Shown here one piece after another: positions 49,101 through 54,100 of a DNA stretch of 54,100 nt (positions are counted from its first letter, which is position 1; every line of letters begins with the position of its first letter). The translations under genes were made by a program, and so were the position numbers. A model generated the notes under the pieces. The model was not told the DNA's origin. It saw only the letters and a list, made by a program, of their open reading frames with translations, and made no database searches. The DNA is from Anaeromyces robustus (lineage: Eukaryota; Neocallimastigomycota; Neocallimastigomycetes; Neocallimastigales; Neocallimastigaceae), in the NCBI GenBank assembly GCA_002104895.1, contig MCFG01000254.1:47501-101600 (forward strand). The letters are read 5' to 3'.

Positions 49101-51886
49101 TTCTTTATGAGAATTATGAGAATGCTTATTTTTCAAAGTTAATATACTTTTTTTCTTCTTTTCTTCTTGTAAAAGTTTTTCTTTTTCCTTTTCTTCCTTT
49201 TTCTTTTTCTTTTCTTCTTCCTTTTTCCTTTTTTCTTCTTTCTTTTTCTTTTTCTTTTGTTCCTTAAGCAATGAACTCGATTTTGAATTATTTAAACTAC
49301 TAAAACTAGAACTAAAACTATTGAATTTTAATTCATCTTTAATTTCAGTTAAAATCATCTGACCACGATATCCTTCATTTTCATCTGGACGTGGAACCTT
49401 AGGTCCATCTCCATCTCCAAAAGTTTGAAAGGGATTACCATGCAATGGAACATTTTCATCTTCTTTCTTTGCCGCACTTCCAACAGTAACAGCATCACTA
49501 TTAGTAATATTAATAGACCCTTTAACTCCTGATTCTTTAGCTTCTACACCAAAACTAGATAAAGGCATTGAATTAGGGGTATTAGATTTTCCACTTTCAA
49601 TAGCCATCTGAGTTGAAGTCGAATAACTATCTTGAATGAATTCATGACGTTTTAATGAACCTGAATCATATTTTGGTACTGGTAATGGTTGAAAATGTGA
49701 AATATTAACCAATGGTAAAGATTGTTTTGCAGAAGGGATTGATAATCCTGAAGAAATAAATGGACTTTTATTAGATAATAATGGTGTTGGAATTGATTGT
49801 TGAATAGTAATTGGATTAGAAAGACCTGTTAAATTAGAAGAAGGAGAACCTTTTAAAATAGGATGATTCCATCCAGAAAGATTTGTTTTTGCTGCAAGGG
49901 TTGGTGTAGAAAGTCCTGTAATAAAAGTAGATGATGGACTTTCATTTGAATTAATATTATAAACATTAATACTATTATTATTAACATTATTAAAATTATT
50001 TTTGTTTATAATACTATTGTTATTCTTGTTGTTGTTGTTGTTGTTGTCATTATTAATATTTGAATTAATATTATCATTATTATTAGAATTAGAATTAATA
50101 ATATCATCATTAATATTATTATTATTAATATTATTAGTATTATCATTACTATTTATATCTTTTGAAAAATTTTTTAATAGTAAATCATTTTTGATCATTT
50201 CTAAAATATCAATATTATCCTGATCCACAACTGTTTCTTTTAATTCTTTATCTTCATTTTTAAGATCAAAGATTAAGTCCGAACCTATTAATTCATTATT
50301 ATTATTATTATTATTATTTACATTTACATTTTCATCTACATTTACATTAACACTTTCTAAATCTTTTATCATATTTTCTTCTTTTTCTTCTTTTTTCTTT
50401 ACATCTTCAATAATTTTTGTTACTGAAAATGTTCTTCCCTCTTCTAAATTATCATTCACTAATTCATCATCTCTTTCAATAATATGAAAATTAGAATTTA
50501 AAAGATCATCTAATGAAGTTTTTGATCCAATATTTTTTAAAGATTTATCCAAACTTTGTTTTCTAGAGTCATTAAAATCTTCAAATTCTTTAAATGATTC
50601 TTGAAGATTGAAATTTTCAGATTCAGTCAAACTTACTTCTTCTGCAATTGCTTCGGTTTCATCTCTATAATGAAAAAATTTATTGTAAGGACCAGTTACA
50701 TTGCTAATTTTACGATTACCTTTAAAAAATTTTGTTGCATTTATATCACCATAAATAGCATGTGTTGTATCTTCAGGCTTATTATTAATTTCATTAACTC
50801 CTATATTGCTAATTCTGCGATTACCTTTAAAAAATTTTGTTGCATTAATATCTCCATAAATAGCATGAGATATACCTGTTGTATCTTCGGGTTTATTATT
50901 ATAATTAACTTCATAACCAGCTACATTGCTAATTCTACGATTTCCTTTAAAAAATTTTGTTGCATTAATATCACCATAAACTGCATGAGATAAGGTTATT
51001 GTATCATCAGGTTTAATTTCATCAAAGTATGCACTTAAATCTGTTTTTTTATCATTTCCTTTTTGCAATATAGTATTACTATTATCCACTTCTTGGGTAT
51101 TTAAAGAATCTAAATTGTTATAAGAAGTAGATGAAAATTGGGCAGAATTTGGTGTTATAGGTGTTTGTGTAAAAGGAGAAAGTGACGATGATATACTATC
51201 CATATGAGAAATACTGTCATTATTTAAAGCAGTTGCAGAAATAATGTTTGATATTTGACTTGTTGGACTAAATGTCGAATTTACTTTAGTAAGTGAAGAA
51301 GTATTATTAATCGATGGACTAATAGTTGTATTATTAATTGATGATGGTGTAATGGTCGTACCATTAATTGATGGACTAATGGTTGTATTTGATGGACTAA
51401 TAGTTGCATATGACGGACTGATACTTGAATTCATTTTAGTAGTTGAGGAATAAGTAATCTCTTTAAATGTATTATCATTTTGAAAACTATTATGATTATA
51501 AACTTTAAAAGATGATACTTCATTATAACGAACTTTACGTTGATCCGCTAAATAATAAGAATTTTAATTTAATATTATACAATTAAAAAAAAAAAAAAAA
51601 AAAAAAAACATTAATATTTAATTTTTTTTAAGTAATACATATATGAAAAATATATAATAAAATAAAATAAAAAAATTACCACTCCGTTCATATGTATTTT
51701 TAATACTATGAAAGCCTTTTGACGTTGAAGTTTGATTTGCTTCTTTATATTAATTAATATAAAAATACCACAAAATAAATTAATATATTTATTTTTTTTT
51801 GAAAAAAAAAACAATAATTATTTTATCAATTTAAAAAATTTACCTATATCACTTCTTTTTTGTAAATACTTTTTATTATTATCCAT
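43191..51886 (-). CDS. Giant (2820-residue) Ser/Asn-rich protein, unrecognised
   Basis: Two small exons (51886-51844 and 51742-51680) join in phase to a very long third exon (51547-43191). The join is supported by GT..AG sites and an open frame running 37 codons upstream of the first internal Met. No catalytic domain is recognised. In order: SPS(N)TTISPS repeats; three copies of YGDINATKFFKGNR (about 218-318); Asn-rich tracts; a Lys/Glu coiled stretch (about 800-835); two SSVSPKT copies (about 1004-1040); two SFSSEL + basic units; Ser-His-Thr triplets (about 1598-1668); RPK-EYR motifs (about 1716-1921); a KEKEKE stretch; and a basic, glycine-rich end (RGFMGLGKGLKKIKNMF, about 2745). Many S-P and R-x-x-S sites suggest a heavily phosphorylated, disordered scaffold. 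That role is inference. The C-terminal 60 residues look more ordered than the rest. Confidence 0.78.
46650..46860 (-). repeat. Coding repeat of Ser-His-Thr/Asn triplets
   Basis: About 70 residues of the giant protein consist of SHTSHNSH-like triplets with Ala, Arg and Gly substitutions. At the DNA level these are nine-base units related to TGTGAAGTA (plus strand). The opposite strand is open by coincidence of composition. Confidence 0.85.
50690..50990 (-). repeat. Three-copy coding repeat, YGDINATKFFKGNR unit
   Basis: Three copies of a unit of about 35 residues, each with HA(V/I)YGDINATKFFKGN, then R(R/K)ISN, and copies 2 and 3 preceded by NKPEDTT. The core is invariant between copies while linkers vary in length. 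That suggests selection on the core as a binding motif or very recent duplication. Confidence 0.88.
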
Positions 51887-52537
51887 TGTAATATTATTAT
51901 ATATACTATATTTCTTTCGTTAAAAAAAAAGTAATAAAAATCAAATGTTTGTTTTTGAAATTCTTATCATAATTCAAAAATTTTAAACTTTTTTTAAAGA
52001 AAAAATCTTTAAATTATAATTATGTTATTGTTAGTAATAAATAATTTAATATTTTTATTCTTTATAATATTAAATTTATTAATAATAAAAATTTAACATT
52101 TAAATTTTAAGTATATTTTGAATTGAAATTTTAAATTTCTTTTTGACTTTAATAAAGAAAACACCACTTACAATTTTCTTAATAAGGTACTCTAGGTATT
52201 AAATAATAATTCTTGTTATTTAAATATTAATTTACCACTTTATCATATATTCTATAAAATTTCTTTTTGTTTTGTTTTACTTTAATATTAATTATTGATA
52301 TTAATTAATAATTTAAATAAAATAATATTGAAAGACGAGAAATTAAATATGTATTGATTTAATTAAATTTGTTTTTTATATTTATTATTTTATATGTTAT
52401 GTTATTTTAAAAATAAATAAATAATTTATTTTGTTTTTTATCTTTATGTCAAGTATTTTTTATTTATTTTTTTTTTTTAAATTATGTTTATTTAAATTAT
52501 TATTAAACTTTTTATTTTTCTAATTAATTATTACTTG

Positions 52538-52570
<33 letters not shown>

Positions 52571-53140
52571 TTAATACTTAAACTAATTTATTTTGCCATT
52601 TTATATTATTAAATATTAATTGATTTATATAAATAAATTCTTTTTTATTTATTATTATTATGTCTTTAAATAAATTAATTTCTTTTTGTATTAATTGTAT
52701 AATTTCTTTACTTTTACTTTTTTTTAATAATATTTCTTTATTTTTACTTTTTTTATATTAGTATTTATATTTATATTTGTATTTGTATTGTTAATCTTTT
52801 ATAATTTATATAATATTTTAATAATTCTTCGCAAAAAAAAAATACAATAAATATATTTCTTCTTCGAATAAAATATTGAACATTACAATATATTATTTTA
52901 AACCATAATAAATAATAACATTTTTTGTAATAAATTACTTAAAATTGAAATAATTCAATTATAAAAATGTTATTTTATTTACTGATTAAATAAGAATTGA
53001 TATAAATAAATTATTTCAACTTATTTTGAAATAATACTAAAGTCTATTTTTTTATTTTATTTTATTTTATTTTTTTTATATTTTATTTTAATACTAATTA
53101 AACAATTATAAATAAATAAAATATTATTTATTTTATTAAT

Positions 53141-53175
<35 letters not shown>

Positions 53176-54100
53176 AAAAAAAAGAAAAACTTTTTTAAAA
53201 TAAAAATACTCAATTTATATTATTAAGTTATTAATTAATTAATTAATTAATTAATTTAATATATATATTTTATAACTTGGAAAATTATAAATTTCAACGT
53301 TTTTTATGATTATGATATATAATATATAATATATATATAATTTAAATCATTTAAAATAGTATTGAAACAAAATAAATAAATAAACATTTATTTATTCATT
53401 CATTCATTCATTTATTTAGTAATAATATTTAATATATATAGTAAATATATATTAATAAATGTATAACATATAATAGAATATATTTTAATAACTATATTAT
53501 TATTTCAGATTTCCATTTAATAAATCTAATATTTGATATATATAATTCTATTCATTATAAAAAAAACGTATTATTTATATTTTGTGCAATAGACCATTAT
53601 GTATTACATAACTATATTAAAAAAATTTTTTAATAATTGAATAGAAATCTATACATATATTTAATTAATTGTTTATATATTAAAATTATTATTTTATATA
53701 ACTTTAACAACTTAAAATTTTCATGGCAAATATATAATAAATAAATATTCTTTGGAACATAATTGTTAAAAGTCATTAATTATGTCAACTTTATTAACAT
53801 ATTTTATATTTTATGATAAAAAGTTACAAATATTTAAATTATATAAACTACATGTTTTTATACTAATATAATATATACATTAAATTCAATACATTACGTT
53901 CTAATACATTTATCACATATTTCATATATTCTAACAATAATAATAAAATATCGAATATAATTTGAATATATCAATATTATTTAAAAATACTGAATATATT
54001 TTAATATATTAATTTTTTAAATAATAATAAAAACTTTTCATATTATAATATAAATTAATATATTATAATATTATAATAGTAATAAATAATCTCATTCTAT
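51887..54100. other. Right-hand 2.2 kb, no gene recognised
   Basis: Upstream of the giant-protein gene on the minus strand, so it must hold that promoter. It is highly AT-rich, with TTA runs (about 52540-52570), A runs (about 53150-53175) and an (ATTA)n patch near 53230. No coding stretch on either strand was seen. Confidence 0.65.

Noticed and set aside
44369-51000. Several open frames opposite or overlapping the giant-protein exon
   Set aside because: They follow low-complexity codon repeats (Asn, Ser, Glu/Lys) read in other frames and lack start or splice context and homology.

Overview
This is a very AT-rich, intron-rich eukaryotic nuclear fragment. Long runs of TTA, TTTA, A and T fill the introns and intergenic spaces, asparagine tracts are common in the proteins, and GC-richer sequence is almost confined to exons. 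The gene set points to a zoosporic fungus. It includes a three-fold Kre9/Knh1-like (Ser-Thr-rich cell-surface family) protein, typical of fungi, together with an Abi subunit of the WAVE/SCAR complex, which is kept in flagellate and amoeboid-motile fungi but lost in most Dikarya. The extreme base composition fits the anaerobic gut fungi (Neocallimastigomycota). That assignment is inference, not proof.

Layout: (1) 1-2809, + strand, the 3' half of VPS18 with its RING-H2 end; (2) 3921-6784, +, an organelle-targeted, membrane-anchored PP2C phosphatase of the PDP/Ptc5 type; (3) 12257-9060, -, Abi with an SH3 domain and an internally duplicated proline-rich/WH2-like segment; (4) 15287-13290, -, a type II membrane protein with three Kre9-like domains; (5) 17060-19802, +, an R3H-SUZ RNA-binding protein; (6) 21143-23948, +, an unrecognised acidic, coiled-coil, single-pass membrane protein; (7) 24713-29025, +, a divergent actin-like protein whose N-terminal extension is built from a dozen tiny in-frame exons; (8) 31564-29634, -, TFIIE beta; (9) 36047-33177, -, BRAP/Etp1 RING ubiquitin ligase; (10) 37365-38973, +, guanylate kinase; (11) 51886-43191, -, a 2820-residue low-complexity protein with several private repeat families. 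The 4.2 kb between 10 and 11 holds a decayed LINE-type endonuclease fragment. The last 2.2 kb shows no gene.

Exon structures were built by hand from GT..AG sites, phase continuity and family resemblance. Every complete model sums to a multiple of three with no internal stop. Three genes touch the actin or membrane-trafficking machinery (Abi, the actin-like protein, VPS18), but nothing shows that they work together, and gene order here looks like ordinary eukaryotic neighbourhood.

The best candidate for something undescribed is gene 7. At least twelve consecutive exons of 9-69 nt, each a multiple of three and each flanked by phase-1 introns, precede an actin fold whose ATP-hydrolysis residues are replaced. 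Any of these exons could be skipped without shifting the frame.
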